This document shows, piece by piece, positions 1-11,029 of a DNA stretch of 64,000 bases. This DNA comes from Lunularia cruciata (lineage: Eukaryota; Streptophyta; Marchantiopsida; Lunulariales; Lunulariaceae), in NCBI GenBank assembly GCA_948567375.1, contig OX419757.1:57326667-57390666 (forward strand). Reading direction: 5' to 3'. The first letter of the stretch is position 1. Every line of letters starts with the position of its first letter. Made by a program: the position numbers and the translations under genes. The notes under the pieces are model-generated. The model was not told where the DNA came from, made no database searches, and was given only the letters and a program-made list of their open reading frames with translations.

Positions 1-336
1 TGATATAAAAATTGAGAGAATTTGGTGACATTGGGAGGAGGAGTCAATAATAGAGAGTTTAGATCTCATGCATGAGGAGTGTGAGAACAACCAAAAGTAT
101 CTTTGAGTGCTAAGACTCATCTTGAGAGTATGGAGGGTCACCAAGAGTTAAAGCTGAGATTATACAAAGTTTCCTAAGGGTTTGAGATGATTTTAAGGGT
201 TGGTTGATTTGAGGAAAAGAGAGTTAAAAATAGAATTTGAAGACAATGTTTAGAGTATCCAAAAACATACACTACTTGGAGAAAAAGTGATTTTAAGTGT
301 TTTTTTATGTGGAAACAAGGGATATAAGGCAAGTCC

Positions 337-600
337 ATGTCCATTGAGAGTAAGAGATTGAAGGAAAAGAGAGCCTTACTTGACTTGCGATTGCATGTTG
401 GACCTTCTTCACCAAGATTGGGAAGGAAGAGATCTAAGACCAAGGAGTTGTGTGAGGTTTGTAGAATGGAAGGACTTCCAAAAGGATATGAGTGTAATGG
501 AGTAACAACACTTTTGGAGACTTTGGTGAATAATCTTGAACAGAATTTTAGTATAAATATAGAGAAACTATCACCTTCCTCAACTAGTTCTCAAGATTAG
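337..600 (+). mobile_element. Small frame upstream of gag in element A (part of fossil)
   Basis: An 87-residue frame lying upstream of the gag region of A. It is basic at the N terminus and carries 'SSPRLGRKRSKTKELCEVC' followed by a further Cys. Recognisable counterparts occur at the same place in B (17973-18164, minus) and C (about 20830-21080, plus). It resembles no gag domain I know. It could be a separate accessory frame, an N-terminal gag extension, or a chance relic. Function not assigned. Confidence 0.5.
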
Positions 601-2435
601 TGATGGAGATAATATTTCAACTTATGGATAAATTATCCATGAGGTTTGATTAATATGCACTCTAGTATTTGATCTTGCTACAGAAATCTTAGAGTAACCT
701 GAAGCATTTGTGTTCATTAGGGTGGATTATTTTCAAATATGTGTTAGTCATGTATATACTTTATTAGTTATAGAGTGAAAAAAAGAAGATAGTGAGGGGC
801 TAAAATGGAAAAAAATTGGTTCTTTTTTAGCAAGGATGGAGAATATGTGGAGGTCTTTGTGAGAGACTTCAAGAGAGCTTGCATAAGAGACAATGAGAGG
901 AGGAAGAATGAGTGGGCCTCATTATTACCAGATTTTTTTGAGGATGTAGTCCTTACATAGTCTGAATCAGAAAACCAAAAGAAAGAGAGAAGAGATGGGT
1001 AAGAAAGGTCTTGGGAGAGTTTGATCATAGTATTCATTGAGAAATTTCTTTTAGATGAGAGTTATAAGAGATTGATTAGTAAAGTTACCTTCCTTAAGTA
1101 AGAAGATGAAGAGAAATTGAGAGTCTATGCAAAAAGAGTGGAGAAATTGGAGTCCAAGTTTCACATAGTATTGAGGAAGAGTAGGGATGATATGGAGACT
1201 ACTATGATTGGTATAGGAGACAAGCTCAGCAAAAATTTTTTGAGAGTGATGAGACCACAGATTAGAAGCAAAAGGAGATATGAGAAACCTTCTTCCAAGG
1301 TTGAAGCTATCAAGATTACAATACGTATGGAGTAGAGTTTGGAAGAGGATGGGATTGATTTGGTGATGAAGGAGGTTATGCATCCTCCTCAAGGCTAAAA
1401 GTATAGGAAAAATTCTGATACTTTGGTGGTAAGGGTTGCACCACAAGTAGTAATTGCTTTGGTTCTTGCACTTTTACCAAAAGATCCACATCAAACCATC
1501 ATAGAACAACTTGTAGATCTCAAGATCAATGTAGTGCAACTTTGGGAGAAGAGAGAGGTGTATCAAAAAATAGAGAGAGAGCCTAGGATTTATGGAAGCT
1601 ATCCATACATAGGAGTCTAACCAACCAACAATTTTAATGATAGAAATTGTTTTGGTTGTGGAGAAAGAGACCATATCCAAAGGAATTACCCAAATTCCAC
1701 TTACCATGGAGGAAGGGGTTATGAGAGAGCAAATAGAGGGAACGAGTGAGGTAGTGAAACCCAAATGGATACTAATCCAAATAAAGGTAAGGGGATAACA
1801 TCCATAGATGTGGTTGAGAGCAAGTATGAGAAGGGGGAGTGCTCAAACTCCAAAGGTTTTAATTTGGATCTTTTGGCACAAGAGAAGAGGAAAGTTTGTT
1901 TTGCAAAGGATATACACACTTCTCAAGGATCTACTCCTAGCTAGGATACTCCTATGCCTACTAGGAGCACTTGCAATAGCACCTCAACACCATCAACAAC
2001 AAAGACTCCAAGGATGGAGTTGGGGATGGAGTACTTCTTAATCTCAAAGAAACAATGGAACTACAATATGTTGCATTGGGCCAATTGATCACTTTGAATC
2101 CTACCTTGAAAAGGAGTTGAGAGTTTAGAGATGATTTGAGCTCTACAGAGAGAAAGAGGAAGAAAAATATCAAAGAGAAAGCTCTTATATTGATGGAGGT
2201 GATGGATGCCAAACTAGCACCATGAGAGGCTTGTGAATATGCCTCCAAAATTGATATGAGAGTGGATGGTGAGAAGATCAAGTATGCACTTATTGATGGA
2301 GGATCAGTAGTGAATGCCATGTTAGAGAGGTTGATGAAGAAGTAAGATATGATATCCTCTACACCTTTAACATTTGTGGTGAGCATGGCAAACAAGCAAC
2401 AAGTTTGACTAGTAGGAGTGATGATAAGGTGATAG

Positions 2436-3048
2436 TGTAATATCATTAGCTAGAAATATTATCTAAAGGTGAAATTTGGCTTGGTAATATTTGGAAGGAT
2501 ATTATATATGATATATTAAGTAGATCAGATAGAGGTGTCACCAAAAATACTTTCACAAATAAAGTAGGAGTCGAAAGCACCTTGAAAACTTTAGAGCCAA
2601 TTTTGATTTTGATTCAAGGCCTAAACGGATGAATTAGGCCTTGAAAATAGAAACCATTCTTAAAACTCTTACCCCTTTAAGGCAAGTCTTGCCTTCTCTC
2701 CCCAATTGTTTGTCTTGTCAAGAATTTTCCAATGGTATCTCACCCATGTGATTCTAAGTTTATTACAAAGAGATTCTCTAAAGATTCTTTTTGTCAAACT
2801 TGTTTGATCAACCAAATAGGATAAGAACCAACATGTCACCCTTCCATGCAACTAATCTAAGTGTGGAACTTGTTGACATGTCACCAATTCATGTATCTAA
2901 TCCAAGGGTGTAACTTCCTTTGAGAAAATACTCTTTATTATATAATAAAGACAAAGTGCTCCTTTAGGGCATCAGAGTATTGAGTGTGAAACTTTGTGTT
3001 TTTCTCTTTTATTTCTCTTGAGAGTTCTACTATCATTGGAACATTACA
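2436..3048 (+). mobile_element. Solo LTR of the D/E chromovirus family, short form
   Basis: The 613-bp segment begins TGTAATA and ends CATTACA, and matches the LTRs of D and E along its length, including the shared block around 'GGCCTAAACGGATGAATTAGGCC' and the TATATAATAAAGA promoter-like stretch near 2938. It lies in element A between protease and RT with no internal region beside it, so it is a solo LTR. I could not see a clear 5-bp target duplication (GATAG left, AGTTG right). It has a single copy of the unit of about 155 bp that is doubled in the long LTR form. Confidence 0.85.
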
Positions 3049-3987
3049 AGTTGTTTCAATTATGAGAATTTAAAATTTCATGATTTTCCAAATCTTGAAA
3101 GATTCAAGTTATGACTTGCTTCTTGGGAGGCTATGGTTGAGAGCAACATAAAAAACTTATTGATGACACAAAGTGTACTTGAGGATTGGGCAATCAAACC
3201 ATTGAGTTAGAGTTCTTATATCCAACACCACTAACACTTCACATTCAAATACACAATATTTTGGTAATTGGGAATCAACTTATTGAAGGACCCATATAAA
3301 TCACCATTGATACTTGAGGAGATAGAGAGGGAGAAGATTTTCCACAAGTTTATCCAAGTGGTTACTTTCAGTTATGAGGATCTAAAGGAAATTACCTTGG
3401 AGGAACACAAGATAGAGGTGGAGTTACATGCAAGACTAGTCCACCAAAAGCAATGTTGCATTAGCACACCAATAGTTTTGGTTTTGAAAGAGTTGATTGA
3501 TAAGCTCAAGGAGACCGGATTTACATTTGAGATGAAGAATTCAAAATGGATGTTTCCAATTGTGATTATGAAAAAAAGAATGGTTAGTTTTGGATGTGTG
3601 TGTATTACTAGAAGCTAAAAATTGTTACTAAGAAAGTTTATTACCCTTTGTTATTCATTGACGAGATATTGGAAGAGGTTGCAAGTCATGAGAGGTATAG
3701 ATTTGGAGATGGTTATAGTGTGTATAACTAAATCAAGATTGCACCAGAGCATCAACAACTCAACATATTCACCACACCTTGGTGGACTTATGCTTTCAAG
3801 GTTATACCTTTTGGGATTTGCAATGCTAGAATTACATTCCAACGGTTCATGAACTAGGTGTTTTACTCTTTCATTGGGAAATTTATGCGAAACTTCATTG
3901 ATGATTTTTGAGTTTATGAGAGTAAGGAGTAGGAATTTGAACACCTAGTTTAATTTGATACCAGATCACCATCTTGATTAAACTCAG

Positions 3988-4100
3988 GTGTGGACCACTT
4001 GCATGGAGTCTGCTGGTGCCACAAGATGGAGTTCAACATTGATGGGAGCAATTTAGCTCTTTATCATAGCATTGGAGCCACAATATGGGAAAGCCTTTCA
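3988..4100 (+). pseudogene. Bulb-type lectin-like exon fragment, copy 1
   Basis: Matches the second exon of the lectin-like copies at 5648-6399 and 7195-7784. It begins just after an acceptor-like CTCAG with GTGTGGACCACT and carries 'NLALYHS.GATIWES', corresponding to 'NLSLYHKSGAIVWEN' in copy 3. Only this exon is recognisable, and its frame changes inside the fragment, so it cannot be translated through. It abuts element A on the left, which may have removed the rest of the copy. Known of the family: this domain folds as a beta-prism that often binds mannose. Mannose binding is not supported for this fragment. Confidence 0.55.
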
Positions 4101-5160
4101 AAAACTGGGTTTGTGTAGGTAAACATCCTGAAGTTGGTACATGCTGTAACAAGGCCTGTACATCATGTCAATACCAGGCCTTTGAATACCCCTAATCAAA
4201 GGTTGAAGCTTGCTATGTGTAGGGTGATAACCACAAATTTAATGCAATCTTACCGAACACAATGTGTCTAACTCCTATCTTCTGATAGAGTTTAAAATAG
4301 TTTTTGCACCAAATTGAAGAGTTATATACGCGTGAATCCTGTTTCAAATTTTATTACTACCATATCCAGTTATGAGTCCAAAGTGGGAAGGTTAGTTCGA
4401 GGAGAATTCATATCATTTCATGTATACGAATGACACGAATAGTTCTGGTTTAATGCGATTATCCGCATATTTTTTGAATACTCTTTCTAGTGCTCAAATC
4501 GCCTCAGAGTGAGATCTTCCGTGTACGCATGAAGATGATAACGTTTAGTAGCTTCCACTGTTGCACATACAATGTTGCATCGCGGCTGGCTGTGACAACC
4601 AACACATAGAACATCCACAATGGCCCCTACTTGAAATTGGCCTCATAAAGATTTCTCAGAAGCTATGACTTCCACGCTATCCGCAAGACAATGCTGACTC
4701 CGGAGTCTCCCAATTGCACATGTGAACCGTTGCCTCATTTGGAAACCATGCTACATTACAGAATAAAAGCGCCTTGATAATCTCCATCGAAAGACCATAT
4801 GACTTCCACATAAGCTTATTCCCTCTATTCTCTTTACATCCGTAAAACTCGTTCTCTTCTTTACTCTGCTTTACGAAAGTATTAGCTGCTGATTTGAACC
4901 TTTAGCTGAAGAACTGTCTATCACGCTTTACGAGAAGGTACTACACAATCGAGAGCAAAAGTGTTCCTCCAGGTGCTGCCCTATGCCATCACCTTACTAA
5001 GGTATGAATGTTTGTGTAATGCGACAATTCTCGACGTCCACTGACGCCTAACATATATAGTAACAACCTTAGCATCATATGTATAAAACAGTCCGCTAAC
5101 CATGACACAGTTATTTCAGTTTTCGGTGTCCACCTCGTTGATCATGTCGAGATACTCAAT

Positions 5161-5162
<2 letters not shown>

Positions 5163-5221
<59 letters not shown>
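5163..5221. repeat. CT dinucleotide microsatellite, about 29 units
   Basis: An uninterrupted run of CT repeats about 59 bases long, with no visible impurity. Perfect long runs are usually length-variable between individuals (general knowledge). Confidence 0.98.
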
Positions 5222-5224
<3 letters not shown>

Positions 5225-5442
5225 TTCATATGCTTAGTATCGGTCATACGCGATCTGTGTCCATAGAGTATCAGTCCAAGGCAGGAGAGTTATATCAGTG
5301 CCTGCCGAGGTCCATTTCAGACTTAGTAGTGGAGATGACTATAAATATAATGTGCAGTAAGAAAGTAGTATTTCTTTAATATCCCAAGAAGTTTGTTCGA
5401 TACGGCTAAGACAACAAATCTTGCTCAGCTCTGGAGATACTA

Positions 5443-5469
5443 AAATCTCCGTGTTTTACACGGAGATTT
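5443..5469. repeat. Perfect 11-bp-stem hairpin
   Basis: AAATCTCCGTG, a 5-base loop TTTTA, then CACGGAGATTT. The stem is perfect. It lies about 180 bp beyond the 3' end of lectin copy 2 (minus strand). No function assigned. Confidence 0.8.
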
Positions 5470-5647
5470 AGAAGTACGTTTAGAAGGTTATCTACCACTC
5501 CACTTCTATATTTATTAACCTGAATCATTATCCATCATGATGAAGATCTGATGAGATACTCTGCTGTGAACTGTTGTGCTAGACTCTCCATTGACCTCCC
5601 AAGTTATACATTTGAACGTGGGAAAGCGAGTTCTAAACATATTGATA

Positions 5648-6399
5648 AACTATCGGGATCCGTTGTTGAGTCGGCTCTCCCACACTACAACTCCGGTGCT
5701 GTGATACAAGATCAGATTACCATCGTCCATGTTAACTCCATTCTGGTTGCTCCACCGGATCTCGTTCCTGTTGACCATACCTGAAAACCATGGAAATACA
5801 GAGAGCAAGAAGGATGAATAACGATTTGTGACCACGCAACTTCATGAACAGCAAGCAAGATATGATAAATTTTCCAGTGTTCATAACTTAATATTTCTTA
5901 ACATGCATGGAAGGTTCTTCACTTAGAAAGGATCCGTACACGAGTGAACTCGAAAAGATTCACAGAGAATTAGACATTGTGCATTTTGTGGCATGTATTC
6001 TCCGAAAGGAACAGGTGGCTGACACTAAAATGAGTGGTAACTTGAACACAACAACAGATAAACAACACAACTCTTGCCGATGGTTTAAAGTTCAATGCAA
6101 TTCTTGTTTACCAGACTTCCAGCTGAATCCTTCAGTTTCAAAGACCCGTTTCTCAAAATGCTCAGGGCGCCACCTTCATCCACTGTGCTCGTATTCAGTC
6201 CCTTAGCTTGGAATATTGCAGGACCAGCTGAGTTACCACTTGGGTTCCACTTGTATATCGAAAGATTAAAAGCGCCGGGGGAGTACTGCTCGAAGCTCAT
6301 GGTGTAAATGCCATCGGTATCGTAAGATATGATATTCCGGTGAGAATCACTGGAACCTGCAGTGTTCATTGCATAAGGAGGATGATTGTCAATTGTCAC
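5648..6399 (-). pseudogene. Bulb-type lectin-like gene, copy 2 (two exons, broken)
   Basis: Minus-strand remnant of two exons. Exon 1 (about 6399 down to 6100) reads 'TIDNHPPYAMNTAGSSDSHR' through 'FNLSIYKWNPSGNSAG' to 'SLKLKDSAGSL' and ends at a donor-like CTG|GTAAAC. Exon 2 (about 5784 to 5648) starts after an acceptor-like TTTTCAG with GTATGGTCA and carries 'NMDDGNLILYHSTGVVVWES', the typical beta-prism strand pattern (GNLxLYxxxGxxVW) of bulb-type/EP1-like lectins. No start codon with a signal peptide is visible, and exon 2 changes frame once before the NMDDGN block, so I call it a pseudogene. It faces away from copy 3. Alternative: 3' part of a lectin receptor kinase; no kinase sequence is seen. 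Confidence 0.6.
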
Positions 6400-7194
6400 A
6401 AGGTAAGAGAGAGAGAGAGGAGATTGGCTTAGTGTATGTCAATCGTAAACAGACGAACAAGCGTGTGGAATATGCTACAGGTCATCATGGCAAACGCATT
6501 TTATACTGCTTTCTGCCGATCGGAAGCGCATTCTAAATCTCTCAGCTCGTAATCCGTGCCAGGTGCAGGACCGAGCCCGCCCGCCGAGCATTGACCAATG
6601 TACTATAACTGATGTTTACAGCAGCTAAAAGGCACAGCTAAAACGCATGACTCAAGCTGCAGCCGAATCCGCAAAAAAGATAACCTGTACGTGAACGTGT
6701 TACATGTAGATAAGCACGGCGTCTTTCTGGCAAGAAGGATACCAATAAATGGTGCTGATAAGAAAGAGTACCACTTAGTGGCCATGGTCAAACTCAAAGT
6801 CAAGATTGACCCTCAAATTAAGAAAGAAAAGTTTTAACGGCCATTGATTTTACTGCATGTGGAAGCTAGGACATCTTTGGCAGAGCTAACAAGGAGTTGC
6901 ATACACATCTTCTCAGAGATTAGCTCGGTACAGTCATGATCACTGCACTCAAGTACACAACAGGTCTCTAAGCCTTCGCTACATACATACACTTCAAATC
7001 CTCATCAATCGACATTCTTCTTCTTCTCGACTCGAGGTGTAGAATCTCTCCATGCACTTGAGCATATCGTAAGCTCGGTATTCCTGTACTGGAAATATTT
7101 CCTCCTGAAGGCCATCTGTAGCAAGTTTAGTTACAGCTTTACTGCTTCCACAATGACTGCCAAGGAACCAACGTATTTGAGTAGGAGTTCCAGC
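6400..7194. other. Shared upstream region between two head-to-head lectin-like copies
   Basis: Divides copy 2 (minus) from copy 3 (plus). A short GA run lies at its left edge beside the first codons of copy 2. No coding sequence or TATA box could be assigned with confidence. If the copies were once active this would have been a bidirectional 5' region. Confidence 0.4.
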
Positions 7195-7784
7195 CTCGCG
7201 GTGATGCAGTATGCACCAACTTGGGTACCAGGGTCACAATTGATAACCATCCCCCTTATGCCATGAATGTCGCCGGATTCAGCGATTCGCATCGCAACAT
7301 CATTTCCTACGACAGTAACGACATCTACGCTCTGGGTTTTGAGAAGTCTGCTTGCTCCTGGATCATTCTATTTATCCATCTACAAATGGAATCCCAGTGA
7401 CAACTCCTCTGGTACTGCAATTTTCAAGCTAAGGGATCAACGACAAGTACCGTGGATGAAGGGGCCACTCTCAGCATCGTCAGTAATGGATCGCTTGTCT
7501 TAAAAGATTCAGCTGGAAATTTGGTGAGTTCCTCCCATCGTTCTCTTTAAACAAGTAGTTTTCGTTGTTGTGAACATGCGAATGCAAACAGATATTTGCA
7601 ACTGTTTCTTTCATACCGTGGCTTGTCTTATGTCCATAGTCTGCATGTACAGGTGTGGACCACTGGCACAGATTCTGCAGGTGCCACCAGATTGGAATTT
7701 AACATGGACGAAGGCAATCTGAGTTTGTATCACAAGAGTGGAGCCATAGTATGGGAAAACCGTTTTAACAATGGGTTGTCGTAG
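7195..7784 (+). pseudogene. Bulb-type lectin-like gene, copy 3 (two exons, broken)
   Basis: Plus-strand counterpart of copy 2. Exon 1 (about 7195-7523) carries 'VTIDNHPPYAMNVAGFSDSH', 'FYLSIYKWNPSDNSSG' and 'GSLVLKDSAGNL', but these blocks lie in different frames, so it is broken by at least two indels. A donor TTG|GTGAGT at 7523/7524 and an acceptor TACAG at 7652 define an intron of 129 bp. Exon 2 (7653-7784) is open: 'VWTTGTDSAGATRLEFNMDE' then 'GNLSLYHKSGAIVWENRFNN', stop at 7782-7784. The same junction (LKDSAG.L | VW) is used in copy 2, which supports the intron model. No signal peptide is visible. Confidence 0.6.
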
Positions 7785-9079
7785 ATACTCGAGATATTCA
7801 CTCAAATTGGCACAAGCAGTAGCATTACCTATATAGATCCTGTCGGAGAAACAAAGGTTTAAGGTAAGATTGCTGTTTCTCATTGCTAGTTTGACAACTA
7901 CCATGGCAATGTAATGGCGCACGCTTCCGAACGTGCACAGAGACTAGTACATCAATAAAGCTCAAGATCATGCCATTCTTCCATGAAGTATAGAGTTGTC
8001 CACTTCAAATTTATCCTGATCATCTTTTCAAGTGAAATGTCTACTACCTGCTGTTTACTGGCCTCGGTATTTGCAAATTTGAAGAAGACCTCCAACGATA
8101 AAACTTTGCGTAGACTGCATCAAGATGCAGTATGCAGAAAGCTCATGGGCTTGAAAATCCTATTCCGGAATGTTTCACTTGAACTTTGACTAGGCCTCAG
8201 GGAAAGAAATGTGGAACCCTGGCAGCCCCGAGCGGCAAACGAATACAAGATTGCTTCCTTGTATATAGGCTCGAGGGTTTAGTAGATACCGACTATAACT
8301 GATGTTGGAATGATAAGAGATGTTGACGATTGACGTCTGAATTTGAAGAAATTCTTCGCACGGAGAAATAAGTCTAGGATGTGTATCAGTTGCAAAGAAA
8401 TGCTTTTGTTCAAAACTCCAGCTGCATCTCAACCTTATACTCTGGTTCGGGGTGAGAAGTTTCGCTTCAGGATCTAGCTAGTTGTTCGCGATTATTGTCT
8501 ACGGCCAGATGTGGGATATTCCTATGTGAGTAGTGACTAGCTTTATATCAGGTATTCTGAAAGCGTGCGTATAGGCACCTTCGACCCCTCTGGTTATACA
8601 TGTTTAATTTGTGTATCAGGCTATTCTTGTTGGAAATTGTTGGTTTGCATACTCTCTCTTTCCGGTGCTTGTTTTCAGATGCTAGTGTCTTAGAGCGTAG
8701 GTAGTACTCCTATTTCCTTGATGGGATCAGAGCACGGCATTGTATTGTTAGCAATTAAGACAACATAGATGCATCTTAAACCTTAGGCTCTCTAGAGATC
8801 GAGCAATCAGAGACACTACGATCGCAGAGTGAATTCTGTACAGTGTAAAACGAAACAGTTCTCTTCAGATCTTTATAATGTTTGGTCACTTTAATACAAA
8901 AGCGTGGGCAAAATTCCATACGACTTTCTTCAATTGTTGGAAACAAAAAGAATAAAATTGCATCTAGATGTAAAAGAAAACCCCGGAGTAGTGCCCGAAA
9001 CAACCCCACATCCAGCAGCAACCACACCAGCTAAAGATCTGGAAGCGTAGTCAATTGCGGGGGAAGAAAAAGAAGCTCT
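7785..9079. other. Non-coding stretch right of the lectin-like copies
   Basis: I see no supported gene. Short frames occur on both strands without domain signals. Base composition is similar to the lectin-like region, suggesting unique DNA rather than recent transposon sequence. Confidence 0.45.
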
Positions 9080-9830
9080 CACAGTAATCAATGAGTGTTG
9101 TGAAAACTCGGGAACCGAATATATCATAGCTTGCAAGACAGCCACTGAGATATGGATGACACTCTATGCCACTCTAATATGGATTGAGAAGGGACTATGG
9201 CAAGAAAAATGACTAATGAACCAACACCGCACCATTAACAAACAATAAAAGAATATGAAAATTTCAATTTGAATGTGTGCGCATCCATATTACAATGGAA
9301 ATTACTAGCACAAACTCTCAACCAAAACGTGATGAACTATGGTATGAAAACATAGGCGCTACCCATCTCATGATACACATCTGCGTCAGTTTATAAAATA
9401 CACATCTTACACCACTAAGGACCCCAAAATGACATAATCTTCTTGTTGAGAGACAACATGTATGGTGGAAGGAGGGCTTTTGAAGGGTGAACATACCCTA
9501 ATTTGTACTTTGCAATATGTCCTTTCTCTTCACAAGAATTTATTGTTAGTGGGACCATTTAATTAAAAATGTAGACTGTGCTTAATTGAGAACCGCCTTT
9601 GCTACCTAGAAGATAAATTTGGGCATGCTTTAGAAGCAAATTTTACTAAATGTTGTGCGAATAATACTACATGATGCCAATCTTCCGAAGCCATATAGAA
9701 GGGAGGCTACTGGCTGTGCTAATTATGTGCAGGATTATTGCCCTACCAATGCACCTAATCCCACAACTACTCCATTTGAAATATGCATAAACCTCAGCCA
9801 CTCACTTCGCATGTGGAAGCGGTTGCATAA
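9080..9830 (+). mobile_element. Ty1/copia relic fragments
   Basis: Two recognisable scraps in the plus direction. Around 9090-9180 there is a gag-like piece, 'IIACKTATEIWMTLYATL', typical of the copia gag segment '.CKTAKEMWDTL'. Around 9655-9800 there is an integrase piece, 'ILHDANLPKPYRREATGCAN' followed by 'PTNAPNPTTTPFE', which corresponds to the well-known copia integrase motif with 'ANLPK.FW.EA' and 'PT......TPYE'. The material between is not recognisable. Very old; LTRs not seen. Confidence 0.6.
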
Positions 9831-11029
9831 CTTATGCGTAGATCTCTACATATCTCCACTTTAAATTAGATGACTACTCTTATGAATGTCTTATGTTTGG
9901 CTAGAGTTCTCATAGTTAAGGTTATTGTCTGCAATGTAATTTTGATGGGCACAATTTCATTTCTTTGATGATATTTGCATTGAGTCCTTCTCCATTCTTG
10001 TTCCTTCTTGTACTCCGACCAACAATTTTTGCAATTATTGAAGAACAAATCCAAAATACTATTCACCTATATAATTATAAAATACCTAGCCTGCATCCAT
10101 ATCCTACACTTCTCATTTCAATGAGAGCTCCTCTTGCCACAACACTAGTTCTTTTCCAATGCATCCATTCATCTGACCCATCTCTTCTCTTCTCTTCTCT
10201 TCTTCCTAACTTGGATCTAGCTCCAAAGGAGGAAGAAGCCTGTCCCAACCTAATAAGAAAAATTGTTTTTTATTTACATTCTATCCCACACCGTAAACCA
10301 AAAACCAAGATTTCAAATATCAATTTCACAACATATTTACTCTTTAGAAGCTAAGAACATCCATATCTATGGAGAACATCACCAAGCATTGTTTAACATT
10401 GTTCACCACTTGAGATTCCAATACTAAAAACATCTACTTGCAATCTTCTACTGACAGAAAATGTCCAAAAATTTGCCACTTGAGCATTTTATGCAATATT
10501 AGATACACCCAAGAATGATCTGCAAATAAAAATAGTGCCAAGCTTGTGTCCCACTCAACGTATACCTCTATTTATAGTTTGTATGTACATCATGTGCTAG
10601 ATAGAAGGAATGGAAAGCTATTATCAAGTTTCATTAAGGATAAATCTAGAAAGAAACCTTCTCATACACTCCAACTCCACAAAACTCTTATTCTCTGATC
10701 AACTCACTCATTAACCAATGTTAACATAGAAGATCTTCCTCTTACCCTCATAAAAGGGTCCTCTAATGTTAGAAGTTCCTCCAAGATCATCAACATACTA
10801 GTACCAGTTTTTCAAGAAGAAAATTTCACTCTTTACTTACCAAATATGTTATAGGTCATACTCATAAAACCTCATTCCATACTCTTAGCTCATGAATGAA
10901 TGGATGCCTTTCTCCTCTTAAGCTTGTATTTATATAATCACCAAATTTATCTCAGCAATAGCCTTGGTAATATGATAAAATTTCCACTTTTACTAAGGTA
11001 ACCTAGTTAAGGAGTCCTTGATCAACAGG
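9831..11029. other. Unassigned AT-rich region
   Basis: No gene supported. A 129-residue frame at 9965-10354 is low in complexity (Ser/Leu/Pro-rich) and has no domain; I treat it as chance. On the minus strand there is a TATATAAATACAAG-like stretch near 10930. The region may be the eroded interior or LTR of the minus-oriented arm that starts at 11446. Confidence 0.35.

Larger units (their letters stand above)
1..3955 (+). mobile_element. Element A: Athila/Tat-like Ty3/gypsy fossil, left end outside window
   Basis: Old, heavily broken (dozens of breaks) LTR retrotransposon remnant reading rightward. Parts in order: a small upstream frame (337-600), a gag-like region around 820-1620 with 'LLPDFFEDV', a CxxC-x4-H knuckle near 1640-1690, a protease-like stretch with 'YALIDGGS' near 2290, and the N-terminal half of reverse transcriptase around 3270-3950. 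RNase H and integrase are not seen. The sequence and part order match elements B and C in this window, so the three form one family. A solo LTR of another family (2436-3048) sits between protease and RT. The lineage name rests on the protease/RT style and on the non-Met primer site of its sibling C; it is an inference. Confidence 0.8.
4101..5647. other. Gene-poor stretch between lectin-like copies 1 and 2
   Basis: No coding sequence recognised on either strand. Codon-like structure is absent and reading frames are short. It holds a long CT microsatellite (5163-5221) and a small perfect hairpin (5443-5469), both listed separately. Base composition is less AT-rich than the retroelements on either side, consistent with old single-copy DNA. 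Confidence 0.5.

Noticed and set aside
1961-2446. 161-residue minus-strand frame
   Set aside because: Antisense to the protease-like region of element A and runs into a solo LTR; mirror-image frames occur in the siblings B and C.
3988-7784. G-type lectin receptor-like kinase
   Set aside because: The lectin-like blocks match, but no transmembrane or kinase sequence follows any copy.
9965-10354. 129-residue plus-strand frame
   Set aside because: Low-complexity Ser/Leu/Pro-rich translation, no domain, no conserved start context, lies in AT-rich decayed DNA.
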